Positions 26,263 through 34,139 of a stretch of 64,000 bases of DNA are shown piece by piece. This stretch comes from Rhizobium sp. L1K21 (lineage in GTDB: Bacteria; Pseudomonadota; Alphaproteobacteria; Rhizobiales; Rhizobiaceae). A program made the translations under genes and the position numbers. Positions within the stretch are counted from its first letter, which is position 1. Each line of letters starts with the position of its first letter. Below the pieces are notes generated by a model. That model searched no databases, had not been told where the DNA came from, and saw only the letters and a list, made by a program, of their open reading frames with translations. Where the stretch lies: the NCBI RefSeq assembly GCF_024055895.1, contig NZ_JAMXLE010000001.1, forward strand, positions 1,054,001 through 1,118,000, in the 5' to 3' direction.

Positions 26263-26985
26263 ATGTCAGTTATTACACTTGCGAACACGAAGGGCGGAGC
26301 AGGGAAAACAACCGCAGCGCTTCTTTTGGCAACGGAGTATGCCCGGCAGGGCTATAGGGTCGCGGTTCTCGATGCCGATCCGCAAAAATGGATTACCGCG
26401 TGGTCCGAGGCCAGTGGCGGGGCGGCCAATCTCGAAATCATCTCACAGGTCACTGCAACATCATTGCCGTCACTTATTCGAGAAATGCGTAATCGCATCG
26501 ATTTCTTCATCGTCGATCTTGCAGGTGCGCGTAATGCCCTTCTGGGAACGGCGCTCGGCATATCAGACCATGTACTGATACCGGTTCAGGGCTGTGCGAT
26601 GGATGCGCGTGGGGCTGCGCAAGTTCTGGAATTGCTGGAACAGCTGAAAATGCAGTGTGGTTTGGACATTGCCCATTCGGTGGTTCTCACCCGTGTCAGT
26701 TCACTGGTGACCACGCGTGCGCTGGCTGCTGTAAAGGCGATGCTCAACGCACGGGGCGTCAATGTCCTGGAAACACCCTTAAACGAGCGTTCCGCTTACC
26801 GGGACGTTTTCGAATATGGTGCAACCCTTTATAATGCGGATCCAATTGCGATCAGCAACCTGGACAAGGCGCGTGATAATGCGCGTACGTTTGCTGCAGA
26901 AGTGAAGGCGCTCCTGCCGCGCAAAGTAGGGCGGTCGATCCCTGGCTATAGCCTGCCAACTTGGCGAAGAATTCGGGCTGCCTGA
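26263..26985 (+). CDS. ParA/VirC1-like ATPase, canonical
   Basis: The 240-residue protein starts with a standard deviant Walker A (ANTKGGAGKTTAALLLATEY, residues 6-25, signature Lys9) and has Walker A' VAVLDADPQK and the Walker B-like region FFIVDLAGARN. The sequence after Walker B (LGISDHVLIPVQ) resembles VirC1-type ATPases more than chromosomal ParA. GGAG lies eight bases before ATG 26263. No parB-like gene or parS repeats are next to it. It may act with or antagonise the divergent paralogue upstream. A hairpin terminator follows. Confidence 0.85.
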   Translation: MSVITLANTKGGAGKTTAALLLATEYARQGYRVAVLDADPQKWITAWSEASGGAANLEIISQVTATSLPSLIREMRNRIDFFIVDLAGARNALLGTALGISDHVLIPVQGCAMDARGAAQVLELLEQLKMQCGLDIAHSVVLTRVSSLVTTRALAAVKAMLNARGVNVLETPLNERSAYRDVFEYGATLYNADPIAISNLDKARDNARTFAAEVKALLPRKVGRSIPGYSLPTWRRIRAA

Positions 26986-27007
26986 GGCGTTGATCTCGCG
27001 AAATGCG

Positions 27008-27038
27008 AAAGCCGTTCGGCGGGGGCCGGGCGGCTTTT
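27008..27038 (+). terminator. Candidate terminator after the second ParA-like gene
   Basis: AAAGCCG (27008-27014) pairs with CGGCTTT (27031-27037), followed by one further T. The loop is long (16 bases, itself GC-rich) and the T-run short, so support is moderate. Confidence 0.45.
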
Positions 27039-27186
27039 GACGTTTCATCGTTCAATAATTCATGCCATCTCGGCGGCGCGCCCGCACCCAAATTAAAGCC
27101 CGCGAAATCAGGGGCATGCGACCGGGAGCCGTAGGTAAATTTTAACAAAAGGATGACAGGCTAAACCGATTAAAGCGGTTAATGTG

Positions 27187-30100
27187 ATGTTTCGGTCCAA
27201 AACTCTATTTCAGATTGTATTTTATTCTTTGTGCGCGTCTCTTTTTGCCGCAGTACCCGCTCGTGCAGCGTCCGAGGACGTTATAGCGTTCAACGCCGAC
27301 ATGACATGGATGCTGACTGCCGGCGCGCTTGTGATGTTCATGCAAGCCGGTTTCCTGCTCCTCGAAGCGGGTATGGTGCGCTCGAAGAACTCCATCAACG
27401 TCGCGCAGAAGAACCTGCTGGATTTCGTCTTTTCCGTCGCCGCGTTCGCGTGTGGCGGTTTCATGATCGCCTTTGGTTCTTCTTCGCCGCTGAGATTGGG
27501 TTTTGACACGGACTTTCTGTTTCTCAGCAACCTGACCGGCTTTGAGGCCGGATTTTTTGTTTTTCAGGTGATGTTTTGTGGAACAGCCGCCACCATCGTT
27601 TCAGGTGCGGTTGCCGAGCGTATGCGCCTGTCGGCCTATGTGGCCGGTTCGTTCTTTCTGTCCGTGATCATCTATCCCGCCTTTGCGCACTGGGCCTGGG
27701 GAGCCGCACTGGGACCCAATGAAGGGGCATTGCTGGGCAATATCGGATTTATCGACTTTGCGGGTTCCACTGTCGTGCATGCAACAGGTGGTTGGGTGGC
27801 GCTGGCGGCCTGTATGGTGCTTGGCACGCGCGAGGGCCGTTTTGACAAGGATGGCAAACCTTTGCGTATTGCCGGCCATAGCCCGGTGCTGGCGACGACC
27901 GGTGGGCTGTTGCTGTTCATCGGTTGGATCGGTTTTAACGGTGGTTCAACGCTGAAGGCCGGCGAAGACATGGCCCATATTGTGCTGAACACCATCCTTG
28001 CCGGCGGGTTCGGCGCCGTGGTGGGACATGTGCTCGGCTATTACAATGACGGCTACTATCTGCCTGAAAAGCCGGTCAACGGTATGCTTGGCGGGCTCGT
28101 TGCCATTACTGCTGGCTGCCACGTGCTGACGCCTGCGGGGGCGATTGTCATCGGAATTGTAGGCGGATTGATTGCTATTCATGCCAATGACGTCTTGGCG
28201 AAACGCTGGGGGATCGACGATGCCGTTGGTGCCATCGGGGTTCACGGCTTTGCCGGTGTTGCGGGCACAATCGGCTTGGCATTTCTGGCACCGAGCGAGC
28301 ATCTGCCGGGCGGCCGCCTTTATCAGGTTTACGTTCAATGTTTCGGCTCGCTGCTCAACTTCTATTTTTGCTTTCTGATGGGATATGCCTTCTTCTGGGT
28401 TCTGAACCGGTTCAGGAATATCCGCATCAGCCATGAAGATGAAGTCATTGGTCTGAATATTACCGAACATGCCACCCGTATCGGCGTGGGCCACGTTGAG
28501 GATGCGCTTGAGAAGCTGCTGTCGGGCAGGAGCGAAGTCGGTTATCGCCTGGATGCGGTGGCCGGCGATGAAGCAGAGAAACTCACTGGGCTCTTCAACG
28601 ACTTGATGGGCAAGCTGGAGACCGAGCATCGAGAAAAGGCGGAACTGGAAACACTGAGAATCCGCTCGGAAGAAGCCGAACGTGTCGCCGCCCTGTCGAA
28701 TGCAACTTTTGAAGCCATTGTCATGCACAAGGATGGTCTCATTGTTGATTGCAACGAAGAATTGGGCCGTCTTCTCGGTTCGGATGTCGAGAGCTTGAGG
28801 GGCCGGCAGGCAGCAGACATCGTCACGCACGATTCGCTGATTGAAATTCGCAAGGCCATAGACACACATTCGGATGCTGTCCGCGAAATCATGCTCGTGT
28901 CAGCCAGTGGTGAGCACATACCGGTTGCCGTGCGGGCGCGTGTGATCAATTACAGGGGTGAAGACGTGCGGGTTGCCTGTATGGTGGACTTGCGCGAACG
29001 CAAGGCCGCAGAGCGTGATATGATACGTCTTGCCCAGCAGGATCCGCTCACCGGACTGGCGAACAGAGCTCAGTTCAACGAATGGCTGGAGATGGCTGTG
29101 CGCTCTGCTGCAAAGGGCAGCAGCACTGCCTTGATTCTTGTTGATCTGGACCGTTTCAAGAATGTGAACGACGTCCATGGCCACCAGGCAGGTGACAAGG
29201 TGATCAAGGAGGCCGCATCGCGGCTGATCGCTCTGGCGGGCAAACACGGCAGCGTGGCGCGGCTCGGTGGTGATGAATTTGCCATCATTCAGCATGATAT
29301 CGATTTCACCAATCAGGCTGCCGATACAGGTTTGCGGATCGTTCAAGAGATGGCGCGCCCGATCGAACTCGATAATGGTGCCGTCGCGATGATTGGTGCC
29401 AGTGTCGGCATAGCTCTTTGGCCCGAACATAGCGACGATGCTGAAACGCTCATCGCGCGCGCCGACATAGCGCTTTATCATTCAAAGAACACCGGCCGCA
29501 GCGCATCCAACGTTTTCCGGCCGGGGCTCAACGAATTGATCGAGAAGCGACGCGCGCTCGAGGCCGATCTCGAACAGGCGCTGGAAAACGGTGAATTTGA
29601 GCTTTATTTCCAGCCACGGGTTGACGCGCAGACGCTCTCAATTCACGCCTATGAGGCGCTGATACGCTGGAACCACCCCGCGCGTGGGCTGGTCAGCCCT
29701 GCAGATTTCATTCCCGTTGCCGAGGCCTGCGGCAAGATCGTCGATATCGGGAAATGGGTTTTCCGCGCGGCCTGTGAAGCCGAACGGGGCGTGCTGAAGG
29801 GCGCGCGCATCAGCGTCAATGTCAGTCCTTTGCAGTTTCAGCAGAAGGATTTTGTCGCCGGTATTCAGGATACATTGACGGAAACCGGCGCAGATCCGGC
29901 CATGATAGAGCTTGAGCTGACAGAGAGCATGTTGATTGAGGATGACGCCCGTGGGCTTTCGGTCATGAAGATGCTGAAGTCGTTGGGCATTGAATTGGCG
30001 CTCGACGATTTCGGCACCGGTTACTCCTCGCTCTCTTACCTCTCCAAATATCCCTTCGACACGATCAAGATCGACCGTGGCTTTGTATCCGCTTTCAACA

Positions 30101-30447
30101 CAGACGAAAATGCGATTGCCATTTTGAAGGCGATTATCGGGCTGGGCAGGGGGCTGGGCATGAAAATCGTGGCGGAAGGTGTTGAGACGGTGCAGGAGGC
30201 AGCCTTTCTTCGGCAGAACGGCTGTGATCAGTTGCAGGGTTATCTTCTCGGCAAGCCAACGGCAGTCGATGCCATCCTCCATGAAATTGATGCAGCAACA
30301 ACAAGGCAGATCCGCGAATATGTGCCTTTCAGCGCCGGCGATGTTCAGGCGGACATGTTGCGCGAAGTCGGAAGCCGGTTGGAAAATGGCTTGCCCAGGA
30401 ACATGCAGCAGCAAGTGCCCACGGCCGGATCGCGTGGGATCACCTGA
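27187..30447 (+). CDS. Ammonium transporter (Amt) fused to PAS, GGDEF and EAL domains
   Basis: The 1086-residue protein starts with a signal-like helix, then a complete Amt domain (about residues 35-420; GxVAERMRLSAY region) with the conserved pore histidines His198 (VVHATGG) and His353 (GVHGFAG). A cytoplasmic linker and a PAS-like domain (about 500-600) lead to a diguanylate cyclase domain with intact GGDEF at 694-698 and an EAL phosphodiesterase domain with EAL at 823-825, NVSPLQFQ, ELTES, DDFGTGYSS and AEGVET. All catalytic residues appear present. The design implies c-di-GMP turnover governed by ammonium binding or flux. No glnK gene is adjacent. ATG 27187 is preceded by an in-frame GTG. 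Confidence 0.93.
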   Translation: MFRSKTLFQIVFYSLCASLFAAVPARAASEDVIAFNADMTWMLTAGALVMFMQAGFLLLEAGMVRSKNSINVAQKNLLDFVFSVAAFACGGFMIAFGSSSPLRLGFDTDFLFLSNLTGFEAGFFVFQVMFCGTAATIVSGAVAERMRLSAYVAGSFFLSVIIYPAFAHWAWGAALGPNEGALLGNIGFIDFAGSTVVHATGGWVALAACMVLGTREGRFDKDGKPLRIAGHSPVLATTGGLLLFIGWIGFNGGSTLKAGEDMAHIVLNTILAGGFGAVVGHVLGYYNDGYYLPEKPVNGMLGGLVAITAGCHVLTPAGAIVIGIVGGLIAIHANDVLAKRWGIDDAVGAIGVHGFAGVAGTIGLAFLAPSEHLPGGRLYQVYVQCFGSLLNFYFCFLMGYAFFWVLNRFRNIRISHEDEVIGLNITEHATRIGVGHVEDALEKLLSGRSEVGYRLDAVAGDEAEKLTGLFNDLMGKLETEHREKAELETLRIRSEEAERVAALSNATFEAIVMHKDGLIVDCNEELGRLLGSDVESLRGRQAADIVTHDSLIEIRKAIDTHSDAVREIMLVSASGEHIPVAVRARVINYRGEDVRVACMVDLRERKAAERDMIRLAQQDPLTGLANRAQFNEWLEMAVRSAAKGSSTALILVDLDRFKNVNDVHGHQAGDKVIKEAASRLIALAGKHGSVARLGGDEFAIIQHDIDFTNQAADTGLRIVQEMARPIELDNGAVAMIGASVGIALWPEHSDDAETLIARADIALYHSKNTGRSASNVFRPGLNELIEKRRALEADLEQALENGEFELYFQPRVDAQTLSIHAYEALIRWNHPARGLVSPADFIPVAEACGKIVDIGKWVFRAACEAERGVLKGARISVNVSPLQFQQKDFVAGIQDTLTETGADPAMIELELTESMLIEDDARGLSVMKMLKSLGIELALDDFGTGYSSLSYLSKYPFDTIKIDRGFVSAFNTDENAIAILKAIIGLGRGLGMKIVAEGVETVQEAAFLRQNGCDQLQGYLLGKPTAVDAILHEIDAATTRQIREYVPFSAGDVQADMLREVGSRLENGLPRNMQQQVPTAGSRGIT

Positions 30448-30453
30448 TCCTGG

Positions 30454-31809
30454 TCAATCCACGAACTGAACGATCACGCCGGGTTTGATCATCTTGGCCA
30501 GTTCGCGTGCATCCCAGTTGGTGAGACGAACGCAGCCATGGCTTGCGGTCTTTCCGATCTTGGAGGGATCGGGTGTGCCGTGAATGCCGTATGTCGGTTT
30601 GGAGAGTGCAATCCAGACATCGCCCACGGGACCGTTCGGGCCCGGTGGGATCGTGAGAACCGAGCGGTTTTCGCCCTGCTGGAAATTGATCTTGGGATTG
30701 TAGGTATAGTTCGGATCAAGCGCGATGCGTTCGACCGTCACCGTTCCAGACGGCGAAGGCGTGTCGCTTGAGCCGATGGTCGCGGGGTAGGCGGCAACCA
30801 TATCGCCGTTTTCATCAAATGCCTGAACTTGCTTGATGCGTTTGTTCGCAACGATGCCGGTCACCTCGGCGCGCTTATTGGCGCCCGGATTGACGACCTT
30901 GATGACGGTGCCGGGTATGGAAAAATCAACGCCGGGGTTGATCGCCTTCAGATAGTCTTCATCCATATGGAATTGCTCTGCGAGCTTTTCAGATGTCGAC
31001 GTGTAGGACAGGGCGGGCATTGCCGCCTTCTGTGCGTAATCGGAGGGAATTTCAGCAACATAGGGACCGGCGGCGTCGGCGGGCGTGATTTCATACTGCT
31101 TGAAGGGAAGGCCGCCGTCGAGGCTCAGTCGTTGCAGGATGGAATCAGGGTTGGAGACGTCCAGCGTTTCGCCACTGGCAGCTTCCCAGGCAGCCAGTGC
31201 CTTTTCAACATTGGAGCCCATCCTGCCGTCGATGACACCGGGGGAAAAGCCTTCACGGTCGAGCAACACCTGCAGTGCGGTCACCACCTCGCGGCTGAGT
31301 TTGGTTTTGGGGGTGGCGGCCGGCATATTTTCGCTCTGCTTTGTGCTGGGCAGTGCTGAAGGTTCTTCCCATTGCTCAGAACCATCTTCCAACGACGATG
31401 TGGCGGGACCTTCAGGCAAAGGCTGGCGTTCAACCGAGCGATTGGGTTCTAAGCGCGAGGAAGGTACAGTGCCTGTGATTGCGCCCCTATCGTCTTGCCC
31501 GCCCCAGCCGGGACGATCATAACCCCAGCCGCGATTGGGATCGTAGCGGCGCACTTGTTGCTGGTCATCATATTGCCGTGTTGCCGGTACCTCATAGGCA
31601 ACGACTTCGCCGTAGCGGTTGATCAAAACGCGGCGTCCCTGGCGATCGTAGCGTAGGGTAACTTCACCGGCCTCCGGCACGTAGTCGAGGATTTCGCCCC
31701 GCGGGGTCACGAGCATGGTATCGCCTTGCTGGGCCAGCACGGGCTGTGCCGTGAGGAAAAGGGCTGATACAAGTGCCATAGATGCAGATGGAAAGCCTGA
31801 TTTGCGCAA
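30454..31809 (-). CDS. L,D-transpeptidase (YkuD) with peptidoglycan-binding region
   Basis: The 451-residue exported protein has a signal peptide (cleavage near VLA-QQ, residue 26), a Pro/Gln-rich N-terminal part, a peptidoglycan-binding-like segment (VVTALQVLLDREGFSPGVID) and a C-terminal YkuD domain with the active site SHGCVRLTN, nucleophile Cys426. It forms 3-3 crosslinks or attaches proteins to peptidoglycan in the periplasm. The start is TTG 31809, with GGTGA six bases upstream; an ATG ten codons later would remove the positively charged N-region of the signal peptide. It ends only a few bases from the convergent Amt fusion gene. Confidence 0.9.
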   Translation of the reverse strand: MRKSGFPSASMALVSALFLTAQPVLAQQGDTMLVTPRGEILDYVPEAGEVTLRYDRQGRRVLINRYGEVVAYEVPATRQYDDQQQVRRYDPNRGWGYDRPGWGGQDDRGAITGTVPSSRLEPNRSVERQPLPEGPATSSLEDGSEQWEEPSALPSTKQSENMPAATPKTKLSREVVTALQVLLDREGFSPGVIDGRMGSNVEKALAAWEAASGETLDVSNPDSILQRLSLDGGLPFKQYEITPADAAGPYVAEIPSDYAQKAAMPALSYTSTSEKLAEQFHMDEDYLKAINPGVDFSIPGTVIKVVNPGANKRAEVTGIVANKRIKQVQAFDENGDMVAAYPATIGSSDTPSPSGTVTVERIALDPNYTYNPKINFQQGENRSVLTIPPGPNGPVGDVWIALSKPTYGIHGTPDPSKIGKTASHGCVRLTNWDARELAKMIKPGVIVQFVD

Positions 31810-31915
31810 AGTGAATCACCAATAAATCTGTTTTGACCTAAGTACTCTATTTGATTGTCAAATTCAGGCTATTCTATGAATTGAACTGGATTGAAAGGGA
31901 AATTCGGGAGAGAAA

Positions 31916-32743
31916 ATGCTGGAATTTTACGCGCAGCGCGGACCCAAGCTGATGCTGGACGAGACCTCGGTTTTCGATATCGGGGCGTGTTTTGTGCACG
32001 GCGTTGATATCGCGCCCGGTCCCGCCGTTCCGGACGATGGCGACGCGCGCATCAGACACTCGGTTCAGGGATTCCTGTTCACCTGCGGGCCGGACCACAT
32101 TCGCCATCCCGAACCCATCAAGGGGCAGAACGATGAGAAATATCCATTGCATGGGTCTTTCTCCGCCTCACCGGCTCATGTGACGCTTTTCGAGCTAGGT
32201 GACCAGATGTCTCAAGCGGAGGCTGAGGTGCTTGTCACGCTTGCGGCCGGTGGTCGGGCGCTCTTGAAGCGCCGCTGGGTCATCGATGGGGATTCCGGGG
32301 TTGTAGCCCTCAGCGATGAACTGTCAAACATAGGTGCCGCGCCGTTTGCACCGATGTGGATGTATCACATGAACATTGGCGCGAAACATTTTGACGAGAA
32401 GGTCAAGCTTTCCGGTGCCATGTTTGAGCCGTCCGAAATGGATTGGACCTTCGGTGCGGGCGACGGACATGTATTTTGTGTTCCCGCAGGCAAGGGGCAG
32501 GCGAGACTAAGCCTGGGGCCGATGGCAGCTGTCAAAAACACCACGCTTCATGTTGGTTTCGATACGGCAGAACTGCCGTACTTGCAGATGTGGCGGAACC
32601 AGAAGCGCCCGGCGCATGTGCTGGGCATAGAGCCCGTCTCGCACGATTGGAAATCGCGGGGGGAACTTGCTGAAGACGGCGCCATGGGCCAGTTGCAGCC
32701 GGGAGAGATGCGTCGCTACGGTCTGCAGTTCAGCTTTTCGTGA
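31916..32743 (+). CDS. DUF4432 / aldose-1-epimerase-like protein
   Basis: The 275-residue protein resembles the DUF4432 branch of the galactose mutarotase superfamily: a beta-sandwich with YPLHGSFSASPAHV carrying a typical active-site His, MYHMNIG and a late IEPVSH. Such proteins often act on sugar epimers, but no substrate is established for this type. There is no signal peptide. ATG 31916 follows CGGGAGAGAAA. It is followed by an unrelated short gene; no sugar operon is adjacent. Confidence 0.7.
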   Translation: MLEFYAQRGPKLMLDETSVFDIGACFVHGVDIAPGPAVPDDGDARIRHSVQGFLFTCGPDHIRHPEPIKGQNDEKYPLHGSFSASPAHVTLFELGDQMSQAEAEVLVTLAAGGRALLKRRWVIDGDSGVVALSDELSNIGAAPFAPMWMYHMNIGAKHFDEKVKLSGAMFEPSEMDWTFGAGDGHVFCVPAGKGQARLSLGPMAAVKNTTLHVGFDTAELPYLQMWRNQKRPAHVLGIEPVSHDWKSRGELAEDGAMGQLQPGEMRRYGLQFSFS

Positions 32744-32834
32744 ATCAGGCGTTTTGGCGCATTGTCAAAGGAAGATTGACGCAAGCGTGCCGTGCGATTA
32801 GATAAAATTAGAGTTTACTTGCAGGAAGCGATTT

Positions 32835-33173
32835 ATGGACATTCGTCAGATCAACGATGAATATTCGGTCAGCGGGCAGATCAGCGTTGACGATCTGGAC
32901 ACGATCAAGGCGATGGGATTCAAGTCCATTGTCTGCCATCGTCCTGACCATGAAGAGCCGGACCAGCCGGAATTTGCTGCTATAGCAGCCCGCGCTGACG
33001 AACTTGGTCTTCCGATTGCTCATATTCCTGTCGGCGGTGGGGGCGTGACAGCCGCAGCCGTTGAAATGATGGTTGATGCGCTGGATGAATTTCCGCGCCC
33101 GATGCTCGGCTATTGCCGGTCGGGTGCGCGTTCCACAGCTGTCTACCAGCAAACTGCGCATATCCGCGGTTGA
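32835..33173 (+). CDS. DUF442/TIGR01244 phosphatase-like (sulfur transferase) protein
   Basis: The 112-residue protein has the Cys-phosphatase-like loop YCRSGARS (Cys near 94) and the N-terminal pattern INDEYSVSGQISVDDLDTIK of the DUF442 family. In relatives this domain occurs fused or adjacent to persulfide dioxygenase and TauE/SafE genes in BigR-regulated sulfide detoxification operons. Here it stands alone. Its activity (phosphatase, or persulfide sulfur transfer) is therefore an inference from the family. Confidence 0.8.
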   Translation: MDIRQINDEYSVSGQISVDDLDTIKAMGFKSIVCHRPDHEEPDQPEFAAIAARADELGLPIAHIPVGGGGVTAAAVEMMVDALDEFPRPMLGYCRSGARSTAVYQQTAHIRG

Positions 33174-33296
33174 GCCTCTTCAGGCTTCGTTAAGCGTATC
33201 TTCGTGTCCTTGTAGCTTGCGTCGGTAATTTGTGTTGTCCTAATGATGGCCCGATGCGGGCTGAATTGTTGGCATGATGCCGGCAATGAGGAGACA

Positions 33297-34076
33297 ATGA
33301 TGCTGTCGGTTGATACGGGACTAAGCTCCCAGTCTGCAGCGCTTTCGCAGACGCCATCTTCGCCGCTTGGTCCGGCCAAGCAGGATGAAGACAAGAAAAA
33401 GCAGTCGCATATACCGACGGTGGAAGTGTCTGCCGCGCAGGCGCAAGGTTTTTCGCCACGTGTGGGTGATTTCCTCGCAAACCAGACCAGCAAATCCTCC
33501 AGCGCTTCGAGCGGCACGAGTGCGGTTTCTCCGACAGGCGCTGACGGGTCAGCACCTGCAACATCCGTATCCACTGCTACGCCGCCGCCGCAGGAATCGG
33601 AAAATGACGGTTCCAGCACGGGTGGGCGCTCGGATCAGGCTGCCATGGCATTGTCGCTTTTGAAGAATGAAGCGGCAGAGGCTCCATTGCCTGGTGGCGA
33701 CGGGGATATTCGGTTTGACGAAGAGCCACGCGAAGAAGAGGTTGATGGGGACGATTTGACCTATACGGCCTCTCAGCAGCCGGCGCGCAGCCCGCTTGAA
33801 GATATTCCGCCGGTGCCGCCGGCAAATGCGGGAACGATCGTCAATACAAACCAGGCGGTGCTTGCGCAGTCTGAAGGCGAGGATCAGGAACCTGAGTTCT
33901 CCGACGAGCAGCGCGGTGGTGACAACCGCGAAAGCGTTGAGGAGACCGGGGAGGCGAAGGAAAGCGCAAAACGCGATCAGAAGCCGGACCAAACTCCTTC
34001 AACCACCGCCGTCAAGAGCGGTGATTTCAGCCTCTATTTCGATGAGGCCGGTACCTATCAGATGGCCGCTGCCTGA
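33297..34076 (+). CDS. Acidic, low-complexity protein of unknown function
   Basis: I do not recognise this 259-residue protein. It is rich in Ser, Ala, Pro, Glu, Asp and Gln, lacks a signal peptide and membrane segments, and looks largely disordered. Only the C-terminus (GDFSLYFDEAGTYQMAAA) looks ordered and could be a conserved tail. GAGGAG precedes two tandem ATGs (33297, 33300). Third-position base use looks like that of neighbouring genes, which favours real coding. Confidence 0.6.
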   Translation: MMLSVDTGLSSQSAALSQTPSSPLGPAKQDEDKKKQSHIPTVEVSAAQAQGFSPRVGDFLANQTSKSSSASSGTSAVSPTGADGSAPATSVSTATPPPQESENDGSSTGGRSDQAAMALSLLKNEAAEAPLPGGDGDIRFDEEPREEEVDGDDLTYTASQQPARSPLEDIPPVPPANAGTIVNTNQAVLAQSEGEDQEPEFSDEQRGGDNRESVEETGEAKESAKRDQKPDQTPSTTAVKSGDFSLYFDEAGTYQMAAA

Positions 34077-34094
34077 TTTTCTCTCCCAGAGAAT

Positions 34095-34118
34095 GGCTCA
34101 CCCAAATGCAGGTGAGCC
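34095..34118. repeat. Inverted repeat between convergent genes
   Basis: GGCTCACC (34095-34102) pairs with GGTGAGCC (34111-34118). There is no T-run on either strand, so it is at best a weak or processed terminator. Confidence 0.4.
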
Positions 34119-34139
34119 AAAGCGCTTCGCCGATGCTGC

